A stretch of DNA of 64,000 bases from Sipunculus nudus (Eukaryota; Annelida; Sipuncula; Golfingiida; Sipunculidae), in the NCBI GenBank assembly GCA_026874595.1, contig CM049306.1, positions 26,777,519-26,841,518 on the forward strand, in the 5' to 3' direction. Both the position numbers and the translations under genes were made by a program. Position 1 is the stretch's first letter. Each line of letters begins with the position of its first letter. The notes beneath the pieces were generated by a model. The model was not told where the DNA came from. It saw only the letters and a program-made list of their open reading frames with translations, and made no database searches. Shown in pieces: positions 35,692-46,720 of this stretch.

Positions 35692-36035
35692 GATGTAGCA
35701 GTAGAAGTAGTAGTAGTATAATAGTATACTTACACCTTTGACTAAATACAATTCATAACAAGATATTATTCATGAATATAAAGGTTTACCCTTTCAATAA
35801 TAAATATTAGATTTTCTTAAATGTGCTTACGTAACGGTAATTTTTTAAGCCTAGGTATGCTCATAATTTTTATCTTAAGTCATGCTTATGAGGCTCTAAT
35901 CTGCGCTCCGCTCAGTCCACACGTAGTCTAAATGAGGGACTGGCGATGGGTAGCCACCAAGGGTACAGTCGTCCGTTAACGGTACAAGCATAGGGCGTCG
36001 ATGGTGGTTGGGGGGGATTAGGCACAAGTTCTATA

Positions 36036-36038
<3 letters not shown>

Positions 36039-36097
<59 letters not shown>
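36039..36097. repeat. (TA)n microsatellite
   Basis: About 58 bp of TA. Confidence 0.97.
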
Positions 36098-36102
<5 letters not shown>

Positions 36103-36999
36103 TGTGTATATTGCCTAAATATCAGGGCTTACGCCAGGTTTTTTTTCACTGCATGCATACAACGGCAGATATAAAGTATGTGAAAGGGGGTTCAGGGGGC
36201 TATAGGGGGTCAGTGGGGCATAGCCCCCCCCCCCCCCGGTTAGCCATACATCTTATTCATCATGGCAAAATAATACAAAATGGTATTTAAGACAAAAGAA
36301 TTTGGCAGTCAACACAGTACATTTTATTATGAATATATGCTTGTTAACTGTAAGATATTCAGATTATACTCTGCAATACTAAAAAATTAGCCATTTTGGT
36401 CTATTTGTTTTGCATTCCCCTAAATGTCTTATAATCACTCAAAAAATTTTATTGGTATCTCACATCGTCTGAAAAGATAATTTAAAATTGTCGAGCTCGA
36501 ATAATAATTATGATCCGTAGATATATAAATAGTGCATAGCCGGTCATACTCGAAATTCTAACCACGGACGTTCCGGATAATAAAACGACATTTCCCCCGC
36601 AAATTCTATGGAATTGAGTATTTTAACAAACGAGTGGAAACTTTTTTTTTCTGTGATCTTGATAATGTATACAGAATCACTGGTCATTTGGAATACTGGA
36701 TCATACATTATAATGAAATATTCACGCAACATATCTACTGAACTCGATTGGTTCAGGTAAACAACCTTTAAATCCCGCTTGAAGATGATTATTTAAAAAA
36801 AAATTATTAACCCCAGAAAGAGAATGAAAAAGTATCAAAAGAATCTTGCCCGAAAAAGTATGATACTTTTAAAAATATATGAACAGAACCCCAAATAAAA
36901 CCGCCACAATTTCTTAAATAAATTGATCTATGGACAAGAAAACTTAGATTTAGCAAATATAATTAACCATTTATCAATATTTTAAATACATACTGGATA

Positions 37000-37002
<3 letters not shown>

Positions 37003-37052
<50 letters not shown>
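37003..37052. repeat. (TA)n microsatellite
   Basis: About 49 bp of TA. Confidence 0.97.
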
Positions 37053-37053
<1 letters not shown>

Positions 37054-37780
37054 TTTCAATACCATAAGCTTGTTAAGAAGTATCGCATGTGGTATGAGTG
37101 GTACAAAAATTGCACTATTTGGCATTGAATTGTACTTTTTTCATACTTTTCCCCAACAATTTTATACCTTTTTCTTGTAAGATTTTATAGATTTTTCAAT
37201 AAAATCCAGAGTGGCACCACTGAACATAAATACATATTTATATAGATTATCTACTTAACTTGGCCAATATATGTTATATGAAGTGTATCTCAAGATATAC
37301 AGATAAATGTATTAGAACATTATAGGATGTAAGAACATTTTAGCCATGCATTGGGCTACTTTTCCTAGGTGTCAATGTGTATAAAAAACACAATCCCACA
37401 AGGACCAGTTCATATCTAAGGAATAAATATGTGCCGAGGCGTTTTTCCATATTTACAATATCACCTTTTTCGATTTATATGCAAATTTGATATAACTTTT
37501 GTTAACATATGTAAATTGAAAGGTAATTGTGTCTTAACACCTACGCCTTTCAGTCCATTTCACAAGGCCGGAGTTGCAATTAACTAGGATATTTAATACA
37601 AGCAAAAGAATCATTACATATAAATGTTTGTATAAAAGGTGAATATGATTGGATAATGATATCTGGTCATCAAACCCTAGAATGGGGCTCGGGAGGCTTA
37701 TTAATATCTACTCAGCTTTAGAGAAGTTTTGTATTTTAATTGACACTTCTGTAAGTCGTGCCTAACGTTTAACAGTTTTC

Positions 37781-37950
37781 TTTCAACATGCATCATGACG
37801 ACATTGTGTTCCAATCACATCACATCCCACCTGTACATGCAACTTGTCACAGATGAGATCAGAACTTGGTTCTGTCCGGTGTATATGGGAGCAATAAAGT
37901 GTTAAGGTTAACTGACTGTATTCTCGTTGTTCAATGAAGAAGGCAGTAAA
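37781..37950 (+). repeat. 5' LTR, truncated at its outer side
   Basis: Matches 44224-44393 with a single C/T difference at the eleventh base. The polyadenylation signal AATAAA lies within GGGAGCAATAAAGTG. The region equivalent to 44037-44223 is absent. Downstream, CTTAACGGCAC (near 37973-37983) is the near-complement of the 3' LTR start, so the true LTR end might lie a little further in. A TGG beginning at 38026 is a possible primer-binding site. Confidence 0.85.
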
Positions 37951-38065
37951 GTAAAAAAGCTGTCAGCGCTACTTAACGGCACCGGACATTGTCATTTCTC
38001 AAGTGCACACTGCCAACGAGTAGCGTGGAGTCCAGGGACATTTTGCTAACCGCAACAATACAAAC

Positions 38066-39015
38066 ATGTCCGACATCGGCCAACCAGTAGGGTCACAATC
38101 GGACAGGCCTGTCAGGCGTCGAACACTCACCCCGAAGGCCTCAGAAAAGTTTCAAGAAGAAAGACAGTCATTTGTGGATAAAATAGATAATTCATGGAGA
38201 GCTGTTGAGCAGGAACTAACAGCTTTGAGTGTTGCCCCTGGTGATATTGAAGTTATAGAGACACTTTTAGCAACGCTGCGACAGAATTACGCTGCTTTTC
38301 AGAAAACTGCAAGGGAATTTAATTCCTTCTTGATAAAAACTGGCACTGATGAAAGTGAGACCATACGTACAACACATGATGAACTTTGCCTCATGTAACA
38401 TGCACGGTCAAGTGCAGGGTGCTACTAGAGAGGCTGAAACTCGTATTGCAGCTTTAACAGAAATTCAATCGGTATCAAGTCGCTCAAAAAAGTCCTCTAA
38501 ATAAAAAAAGTCGAGTAGTTCACGAGTGTCAAGCGCATACCTTGCACAAAAAAAGGCACAGGCGCAATCAGCCAGAGTCCGTGCAAAGTTTGCTGCTAAA
38601 GAAACGGAATTAGAAATGCAAAAACACAACTGGAAGCAAGAATAAAGCTTATTCAACAAGAGAAAGAAGCTGCCGCTGCTGAAGCAGAACTGGACGGCTT
38701 ACAATCGAACTGTGGCACAACTCTCAGTGATAATGCAGACACACCTGCGGCGGTAATTGATGTCCCAGTTTCTGATCCCATTGAACGTACTCAAGACTAC
38801 GTTGAGAATCATCCGGCACCAAGTGTCAGACCTGTTCGCCCCGCTCATAGTAGTGACCATGCAGTTACTGACTTTACTAGATTCATGCTTCGAAAGGAGC
38901 TCGTCACGTCTAGACTTTCTAAGTTCGACGAATATCCCGGACATTACAAGGCATGAAAAGGTACTTTCATGGACGTGGTAAATTCATTGGATGTGTCGGC
39001 AAGTGAGCAAATAGA
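38066..39015 (+). pseudogene. BEL/Pao gag, N-terminal part, multiply frameshifted
   Basis: An ATG-initiated frame of 110 codons (38066-38398) is followed by at least two frame changes and several stops. The middle contains a Ser/Lys-rich stretch and an Ala/Glu/Lys-rich coiled-coil segment (38490-38700), the usual arrangement before the capsid region of BEL/Pao gag. A recognisable FTRFMLRKELV phrase at 38873-38905 belongs to the capsid-like domain (DUF1759 type). A conserved tryptophan codon appears as TGA at 38954-38956, and a further frame change lies just before 39016. This part cannot encode protein in its present form. Confidence 0.85.
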
Positions 39016-41850
39016 TTGTTAATAAAATGGCTCGGGCCAGAATCGTCAAAATATGCTCGGAGTTTGAAATCTGTCTGTATAAATGATGCCGTCAGCGGTC
39101 TGCAAAACATCTGGCACCGGCTGGACAAAAGGTATGGATCTCCTGAGATCATTGAACATCTGTTATTAAATAAAATCGAACATTTTCCTAAACTGACTAA
39201 TAAGGACCATCAGAAACTGTGGGAGTTAGCTGATCTGCTTACTGAAATAGAGGCAGCCAAAAGGAACCCAGAACTCAAAGGACTCTGTGTTTATGATACG
39301 GCCAATGGTATGAGGCCTGTGATTGAAAAACTGCCATACACTATCCAAGAGAAATGGATAAGCCTCGCCTCAAGGCATAAGAAACAGTATAATGTAACGT
39401 TTCCACCTTTTGGTGTTTTTGCAGACTTCATTCGTGACATTGCTGACACTAGAAATGACCCATCGTTTATGTTTCTCTCTAACGGGAGTGTAGCTCTCAA
39501 GGACAAACGGTCTGCTCTAAGCAGTAATATGAGGAAGACTCAACATGTTGTTTGTGTAAACAAAACAGAGCTACCTTATTCAGCGATTCCTCGGTGCCCT
39601 CTACATAAAACCGGTCATCGGTTAAATGACTGCAAAGGTTTCCGTAGCAAACCTCTAAATGAACGCAAACAATTCCTGAAGGAAAAGGGTTTGTGCTTTC
39701 GTTGCTGCGACAATACAGAACATATGTCACGAGAATGTAAAGTGAAAATTAAATGCTCAATATGTAACAGCGACACTCATCCTTCAGCATTACACATTGA
39801 GAGCAAACCGCCTCTGCAGTCGCATGGCGGGGAGCCTGATCATGGTGATAGTCGACAGAAGGCTTCCACAGATCCACCTACATCGGTTACCTCAAACTGC
39901 CTTGAGATCTGTTCAGAATGGCCTTATGGAAGGTCCTGCGCTAAGATTGTCCAGGTGAATGTATATGCTAAAGGTAATTCAGATAAAACAGTGCCAATGT
40001 ATGCTATATTGGATGATCAGAGTAACCGATCACTCGCCTCTGCTGAATTCTTCGATCTCTTCGATGTTCAGTCCGAAAATGTGCCTTACAGTCTCCATAC
40101 CTGTGGGGGCTCAGTTGATGCTATGGGTAGGAGAGCCAGCGGCTACATAGTAGAATCTGCAGATGGAGCAACATCCATTGAAATGCCTACTATTATAGAG
40201 TGTGATAGAATCCCTAACAATAGGAATGAAATTCCTACGCCTGAGGCAGCCAGGTGCCACACACACTTGAAACCTATTGCAGACTTTATCCCAGAGAGAA
40301 ATGATGACGCTGAGATCTTGCTACTCATAGGCAGGGATGTGCCAGAAGCACATCACGTCCACGAACAGTGCTTAGGTCCAGGGAATGCACCTTTTGCACA
40401 GAAACTGTCATTAGGGTGGGCTTTGATTGGTGAGATGTGTCTTGGCAAGATTCACAACACCGACTCGGTTAATGTATACAGAACCAATATAACTGGCAGT
40501 AATCGCCCGTCGCTATTTCCACCATGCCCAAGTCTTTTCAACGTCAAGGAAAAGTCAACAATGAGTGACAATTGGTGTGAACCCTCTGATAACCTTGGGG
40601 ATACAGTGTTTAAGCGTACCAAAGATGATGAAGCCATTGGTATGTCAGTTGAAGACAAATTATTTCTTGAAATGATGGACAAAGAGTTCACCAGAAGCCC
40701 TTCAGGCAATTGGGTAGCACCATTACCATTTCGCAGTGGTAGATGTCAGCTTCCTAATAACAAAGCACAGGCAGCAAACCGTGCCAAAACACTGGATCGA
40801 AGTTTTAAAAGAGATCCAACAAAGAGAGAACATTTTACTTCCTTCATGCAAACAGTCATTTGCAGTGGCCATGCAGAATTGGCTCCTCCTATAAACAGCG
40901 GAGAGTGTTGGTACTTGCCTATCTTTGGGGTGTATCATCCAAGGAAACCTGATCAGATCAGGGCAGTATTTGACTCATCAGCGAAACATGAAGGTATTTC
41001 CTTGAACGACGTTTTGCTATCGGGACCTGACTTGACTAATAACCTACTGGGAATAATGCTGAGGTTCAGGAAGGAAACGTTTGCTGTAACAGCCGACATA
41101 CAGCAAATGTTTTACGGATTTATGGTCAAAGAAGACCACAAGGATTTTCTAAGATTCATGTGGTACAGGGACAATGACCCAAGCAAAGAACTCACAGAGT
41201 ACAGGATGTGTGTACACGTTTTTGGCAACAGACCATCGCCTGCTGTTGCGACATATGGTCTGAGACGTATCGCAGAGAACAGCATAGAGGCTTTTGGTTC
41301 TGATGTGCGTGATTTTGTGAATCGTAACTTTTACGTTGACGACGGTCTTATCTCTTTGCCTACAGAAGAGCAAGCAGTGGATTTAATAAGAAGGACACAA
41401 GAAGCTCTAAAGCATGAAGGAAATCTTAGGTTACACAAAATAGCTTCGAACAGTGAGGCTGTAATGAAATCTTTCTCTACAGATGACCTAGCTAAAAACC
41501 TAAAGGACTTTGATCTAAAGAGAGGTGATTTGCCTCTACAACGCAGTCTGGGATTAATCTGGCACTTGAGCTCAGACATGTTCAAATATCAAGTCGAATC
41601 TGAACAAAAACCTTACACACGCCGTGGGGTTCTCTCCACAGTGAACAGTTTGTTTGACCCTATCGGTTTCCTAGCCCCCATCACCGTTCAGGGCAAATTA
41701 ATACTGCGGGAGCTGATGGCAGATGTGTCAGATTGGGACCAACCATTACCGCTCCAGTATCAATCGGTTTGGCAGAACTGGAGAGACTCACTGGATTCTC
41801 TCAAAACTGTAGAAATCCCACGTATGTACGTACCGGAGTTCGTCAGCTAA
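39016..41850 (+). CDS. BEL/Pao gag C-terminus, protease and reverse transcriptase (partial polyprotein)
   Basis: An uninterrupted 944-codon frame. Its start is set by a frameshift in the element, not by a natural start codon. Residues 1-150 are the end of the DUF1759-type gag domain. Cys/His knuckles follow at about 193-255; one reads CFRCCDNTEHMSREC, with five rather than four residues before the His. The retroviral-type aspartic protease lies around 300-460, with DDQS at 333-336 in place of the usual D-S/T-G. That variant occurs in the DUF1758 family and is probably natural. The RT follows at about 640-870, with YVDD at 773-776. A Pao-type segment (YTRRGVLSTVNSLFDPIGF) lies near 860-890. 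The frame ends at 41850, where a shift separates it from RNase H. The product would process the polyprotein and copy element RNA in cytoplasmic particles. Confidence 0.93.
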   Translation: MLIKWLGPESSKYARSLKSVCINDAVSGLQNIWHRLDKRYGSPEIIEHLLLNKIEHFPKLTNKDHQKLWELADLLTEIEAAKRNPELKGLCVYDTANGMRPVIEKLPYTIQEKWISLASRHKKQYNVTFPPFGVFADFIRDIADTRNDPSFMFLSNGSVALKDKRSALSSNMRKTQHVVCVNKTELPYSAIPRCPLHKTGHRLNDCKGFRSKPLNERKQFLKEKGLCFRCCDNTEHMSRECKVKIKCSICNSDTHPSALHIESKPPLQSHGGEPDHGDSRQKASTDPPTSVTSNCLEICSEWPYGRSCAKIVQVNVYAKGNSDKTVPMYAILDDQSNRSLASAEFFDLFDVQSENVPYSLHTCGGSVDAMGRRASGYIVESADGATSIEMPTIIECDRIPNNRNEIPTPEAARCHTHLKPIADFIPERNDDAEILLLIGRDVPEAHHVHEQCLGPGNAPFAQKLSLGWALIGEMCLGKIHNTDSVNVYRTNITGSNRPSLFPPCPSLFNVKEKSTMSDNWCEPSDNLGDTVFKRTKDDEAIGMSVEDKLFLEMMDKEFTRSPSGNWVAPLPFRSGRCQLPNNKAQAANRAKTLDRSFKRDPTKREHFTSFMQTVICSGHAELAPPINSGECWYLPIFGVYHPRKPDQIRAVFDSSAKHEGISLNDVLLSGPDLTNNLLGIMLRFRKETFAVTADIQQMFYGFMVKEDHKDFLRFMWYRDNDPSKELTEYRMCVHVFGNRPSPAVATYGLRRIAENSIEAFGSDVRDFVNRNFYVDDGLISLPTEEQAVDLIRRTQEALKHEGNLRLHKIASNSEAVMKSFSTDDLAKNLKDFDLKRGDLPLQRSLGLIWHLSSDMFKYQVESEQKPYTRRGVLSTVNSLFDPIGFLAPITVQGKLILRELMADVSDWDQPLPLQYQSVWQNWRDSLDSLKTVEIPRMYVPEFVS

Positions 41851-41861
41851 AAGAGAACTGC

Positions 41862-43936
41862 ACATCTTCTCAGATGCCTCAGAGAATGCAATTGCAGCAG
41901 TGGCCTACCTGAGAACAACTACAGTTGATGATAGAGTTTATGTTGGCTTTGTCATGGGAAAGTCAAAGGTTGCTCCTAAACATGGACATACAATCCCGAG
42001 ATTAGAGTTATGTGCTGCAGTACTTGCGGTTGTGATCTCTGAAACCTTAAGTGCTAACATGGACATAGACATTGATCTTTTTCGGTTTTACACCGACAGC
42101 AAAGCAGTACTTGGATATATACATAACCAAAAGAGAAGGTTCTACACCTACGTGACTAACATAATCGACAGGATTCGAAGATCTACAGAACCCAGACAAT
42201 GGTCGTATGTACACACCGATAGCAATCCTGCTGACTGTGCTACAAGGTCAGCTCCAGTCTCGGAGTTGATAAACAGTAGATGGCTTCGCGGTCCAAGATT
42301 CCTTTTATCAGAGAAAATCGAGGCCAGCGAAGAGTTCTTCTCTTTAGAGGACCCCGATAAGGATGATGAAATCAGACCCTATGTGAATGTCTTCAAGGCG
42401 CATGTCAAGAAGGGACTAGGCTCCCATCGCTTTGGGAGGTTTTCAACCTGGAAAGCCTTAGTGGAAACTTTCGCCCGCTTGATACACATTGCTTCGTCCT
42501 ATCACGAAACAAATCACAGTAAAGGGTGGCACATGTGCCAGGACTTCAAAACTGTGAAGAACTTCACCAGTGCTGAACGGTTCATTATAAGAGTGGTACA
42601 ACACGAAGTGTATGACTCCGAGCTGAAATGCCTGTCTGAGGAAAAACAACTGTCTAAACGCAGCAAAATCTTGTCTTTGAAACCAGTCATTGATGAGAAC
42701 AACATGCTTCGAGTGGGTGGCCGACTCAACAGGGCCGAAGTGAACACATTTGAAAGGAATCCTCTTATCATTCCTGCTGCTCATCATGTTGCTACGCTGT
42801 TGGTCCGTCATTACCACGAACGGATAAAGCACCAGGGAAGACACTTCACTGAAGGAGCCATTCGGGCAGCAGGACTTTGGATTGTGGGTGGCAAACGTCT
42901 GATCTCGTCAGTGCTCATCAAGTGCGTCAAGTGTCGTAAACTTCGCCGAAAGCCCGAATCACAACTCATGAGTGATCTTCCTGCTGATCGTCTCATACCT
43001 GGTCCTCCTTTCACTAATGTAGGTGTTGACACATTTGGCCCTTGGTCTATAGTAGCACGGCGCACCAGAGGTGGGGTCGCTCACAGCAAACGCTGGGCCG
43101 TTATATTCACTTGCCTCACGATCAGAGCGGTGCACATCGAAGTTGTTGAGGATTTAAGTTCGGCAGCGTTCATAAATGCCTAACGCAGGTTCATTGCCAT
43201 AAGAGGCAACGTAAAGCAACTGCGATCTGACCGCGGGACTAATTTTGTCGGTTCCACTGACGATCTCAAGATCAACGCCATCAATGTAGAGGATGGACCT
43301 ATGCAAAACTTTCTGTATGACAGCGGCGTTGTATGGGTTTTTTTACCACCCCACTCCTCTCATATGGGAGGGACTTGGGAGAGGATGATTGGTGTAACTC
43401 GTCGCATTCTAGATTCCATACTGAGTGACATGGATTCAAAGAATCTTACGCACGATGTACTGAGTACGCTGATGCATGAAATATCTGCTATTATTAATGC
43501 CAGACCCATCACACCAGTTTCTTCCGATCCAGAGTGTCCTCAGGTTCTCAGTCCTCAAATGTTGCTAACTCAGAAATGTGATGAAGTCGCTGTATCCCTT
43601 GGAACGTTCGATATGAAGGACATATACAGATCCCAGTGGAAATTGGTTCAGATGTTAGCGGACCGATTTTGGAAGCGTTGGAGAAATGAGTATCTCCACA
43701 CTTTGCAGACCAGACGCAAGTGGCAAACGACCCAAAGAGACGTGAAGGAAGGTGATGTTGTCCTACTCAGAGACAAGAACATTCCTAGAAACGACTGGTC
43801 AGTGGGGATAGTTGAGAACGCGATTCCTAGCAAGGACAGCCGAGTGCGCAAGGCAGAAATCCGTGTAGTTAAGGATGGCAAAACTACGGTCTACACGAGA
43901 CCGATAAGTGACTTAGTTGTTTTGCTCGAACATTAA
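41862..43936 (+). pseudogene. BEL/Pao RNase H and integrase, one in-frame stop
   Basis: After the shift, the open region starts with an RNase H segment (FSDAS near 41867, PRLELCA near 41996, YTDSKAVL near 42090, NPADCATR near 42228). The integrase follows, with a zinc-binding HHCC region at about 42782-42935. Its catalytic residues are D at 43028, D at 43229 and E at 43379, i.e. D-x66-D-x49-E. The only interruption is TAA at 43181-43183; the same frame resumes directly and stays open to 43936. The last 90 codons are the DUF5641-type C-terminal domain usual in this family. With one stop and one frameshift in otherwise open pol, decay is recent. Confidence 0.92.
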
Positions 43937-44036
43937 TTGTGATGTTTAGTACTTTGACATTCTTTCATTATTATATTGTTAAATGTTAGTAATTTATTAT
44001 TGATATGTTGTGATATCATTGATATCAGACGGGGAG

Positions 44037-44393
44037 TGTGCCGTTAACACGTCTAATTTTCGTGCCTTTATGGTAGTGCGCAGCGCTCTCCAGCTTTAGA
44101 GGTGGAGAACGCAGTGGTCGTTCTGGCATGGTTGCATCGGGCAGATCGTCGCCCGTGTGCGCGGTTTGGGTGTAGCCTGGACTCCGCCACAGCTTTTTTA
44201 CCACACACACGATTCAACACACGTTTCAACATGTATCATGACGACATTGTGTTCCAATCACATCACATCCCACCTGTACATGCAACTTGTCACAGATGAG
44301 ATCAGAACTTGGTTCTGTCCGGTGTATATGGGAGCAATAAAGTGTTAAGGTTAACTGACTGTATTCTCGTTGTTCAATGAAGAAGGCAGTAAA
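44037..44393 (+). repeat. 3' LTR of the BEL/Pao element
   Basis: Begins TGTGCCGTTAACACG immediately after the purine stretch at 44027-44036. The last 170 bp match the 5' LTR with one mismatch, including AATAAA. It includes a G+C-rich segment (44070-44190) that is not retained at the 5' end. The right boundary is set by where similarity stops; there is no canonical CA end there, so the outer tip may be trimmed. Confidence 0.85.
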
Positions 44394-45955
44394 TATACTG
44401 AAAATGTGAAAATGTTTATGATAAAAAATACTTATGTTTTAAAGATCATCTTCCAAAAATCCCTTTTTCGAATAAATGATAAATATACAAAATATAGTAT
44501 ACTAAATACTAATAAAATACTAAATGATAAATAATGATATTTGCATGGTTCAGAAATAATTGTCAGATCAGTCAGCATTATACTGAAATCTTTTCAACCA
44601 TGCACATCATGCACCAAACACATCTAAATATTTGTCGGCCATAGGGGGGCATTTAATGTGTTATGCATGTACACATAAAACTGACAGGTGCACGTACATG
44701 CTCTGGTATAATTTCTACTTAATTATTCTTAAAAGGCACTACCTACACTTAAACACCTTATAAATTGATGGATTAACTATAGTAGTTAGAGTGGGCATGG
44801 ACATCAAAATGTGTAATCACAAGGATTGTATCACATCTTTGCCATCGTTTCTTCAAAGGTAAAGACGTTAATCCTCATATACCATGATTAACCAGTCAGG
44901 GGTAGTGGTAACCCTGAAATACAAAATCAGTAATATCTCTCCATAGAAATGAAGTATTTCTTTAAAATTATTTTAAAGCACAACTTATTAACCCAATATT
45001 CACATGGTTTCATTTGAATCTGTGGCCATGAAAACCTAGGTTTAGACCGAATGTTCGTCCAATTATCATTGTTAGTTGTTCATACATTGAGGAAAGTAGA
45101 CCGTTTTCAATGGGGGCCCTAATTTACGTATTAATATTTAAAATAGGTAGTAAACTGTTACTATTATGGTTTTATTTGAATCTATGACCATGTAAACCTG
45201 GGTCTAGACACAATATTCGACAAATTATCATCTTTAGTTCTTGAGATATCAAAAAAAAAAAAAAAGAATTTTCATCAATGGCGGCCCTAATTTGCATATT
45301 ACAAAAGTTCCCCAATGTCGTCGTGAGCAAAATCCAACTCAATAGTATCAGTGGACCGCTACCACCTCAAATCTATAAAAAAACCTTGTACTACAGACAA
45401 TTCACAGGTACCCCTTAATTACTGGCAACGAGTTGAAAACGCTCGTTTGCCATGATTAGGGATAACCACTTAGGGGTAGGGGTACAAAAGCAGTCATACC
45501 TCTACAAAAACAAAGTATTTCGTCTAAATTAGTTTCAAAACACAGCCAAGAAATTATCAAGTGTATCCCAGTAGGGGGGCCTATAACATACAACAATATT
45601 TGAATGGATGCAATTAAGTGATGAAAGAGAAGTCTTTGAAGTGACCCTTTAAATATGCTATATTTTATGAAGAAAAAATTACCTTAAAGTCATATTTTTA
45701 TCCAAACACATATTTAATTTGACACTTTTTAGTATCAAGTGTAATCATACTATTAGTTTTGCTTACTTCAGTGCCGTGGTTGAACTGGGGTAATGGAAAT
45801 GAGATTTTGTAATGTCATTTATGTCAAAATATAACATTTTAAAAAATTGCGACTTCGGGTATAAGAAAAAGTAAAATATTCATATTTCCCGTAGGTTGAT
45901 ATTGGTGGACTTTTTGTATGCCAAACAACGTAACTTTCGAAAATGCATTGTGCAA
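44394..45955. repeat. Diverged ~180-bp repeats with ATTCG-type and GGCGGCC phrases
   Basis: A unit containing TTTGAATCTRTGRCCATG, CCTRGGTYTAGAC, AATTATCAT and GGGGGCCCTAATTT/GGCGGCCCTAATTTGCAT is seen at about 45010-45130 and 45175-45300. Phrases near 44885-44990 (CCATGATTAACCAGTCAGGGGTAG) are repeated in similar form near 45450-45550. No gene is seen. Confidence 0.6.
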
Positions 45956-45959
45956 CAGA

Positions 45960-46720
45960 AATTTAGGCCATGGGCTACTAGGGTCCACCGTGCACCCCCA
46001 CCACAACTCAACGAAATTGGTATTTTTGAATCTCGGCTCGTAAAATCACATAAAGCAGAGTGGCATTTATCATTCGGTAAATCATTCAGTTTTCGGAGAA
46101 ATTATACTTATATACCAAATGTAAGCTTATTAAATCAGAAATCAGTGTGAGTTTATTTTAAACATGTATGTGTGATATATGTAGTGTTGTTTTATTATAA
46201 CTCAAATATATCCCTTGAGGAAGAAAATGTTGATGAAATGTAATATTTTTTTCTGTTTTCTATGTTGTTAACTTGTTACAGTTAAAGAACCCAACATATA
46301 AGAAGTTTATACATACAAATAAAAAGCGCAATATCTCAGCTTTCAGCTGATATCAGTATTGTCTCTATATACCCAATATTTCTAAAGATAATAGAGTTTG
46401 AAGAATACATACCATTGACCAATATAGGTGGGCCAGCCAAAGTTTATATTGTCACTTTTAACGGCATTGCTTGTTAATAGCAGGCATCCATGCTGGATTA
46501 ATCAGCCATTGAGTGAAGGAAAACGTGTGGGTGGATCCCAACTGAAATTTTGAATTTCCAGGCCATTTTCAAGGTCAAACTGAAAAATGAGCCAGCCAAG
46601 GTCGATTTTTCACTTTTGGGGAAATTGCTTGTTAATTATTAGGCATCAAGACCAGATCAACCAACAAACAGTGATGGAAAGAGTGTAGGTGTGATTTTGT
46701 GTGTGTTTTTTTGTTGTTGT
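45960..46720 (+). repeat. Left arm of a large inverted repeat
   Basis: Starts TTAGGCCATGGGCTAC and contains CACCGTGCACCCCCACCA, GCTCGTAAAATCACATAAAG, CCCTTGAGGAA and repeated GGCATCCATG phrases. It pairs with 50520-51312 as reverse complement, with roughly 85% similarity by eye and a few gaps. Two tandem sub-units (CACTTTTAACGGCATTGCTTGTTAAT and CACTTTTGGGGAAATTGCTTGTTAAT) lie at the inner end. Confidence 0.85.

Larger units (their letters stand above)
34962..37780. other. Non-genic AT-rich region with simple repeats
   Basis: Holds three or four inverted minisatellite units (35500-35600), (ATT)n at 35651-35690, (TA)n at 36039-36097 and 37003-37052, and a G-rich then C-rich segment at 36184-36238 resembling other dispersed G/C-ended repeats here. 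No gene is seen. Confidence 0.5.
37781..44393 (+). mobile_element. BEL/Pao LTR retrotransposon, nearly full-length, inactivated
   Basis: A 170-bp sequence at 37781-37950 recurs at 44224-44393 with one mismatch and forms the shared part of the LTRs. Between them the gag, protease, RT, RNase H and integrase regions lie in the order typical of BEL/Pao. The 3' LTR appears to start TGTGCCGTTA at 44037, right after the purine stretch CAGACGGGGAG. The 5' LTR lacks the first 187 bp. Breaks are seen in gag, before the RNase H, and as one stop in integrase. The very similar LTRs suggest recent insertion. No target duplication can be checked because the outer 5' end is missing. Confidence 0.93.

Noticed and set aside
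42458-42844. 128-aa minus-strand frame
   Set aside because: It is the antisense shadow of the BEL/Pao integrase region.
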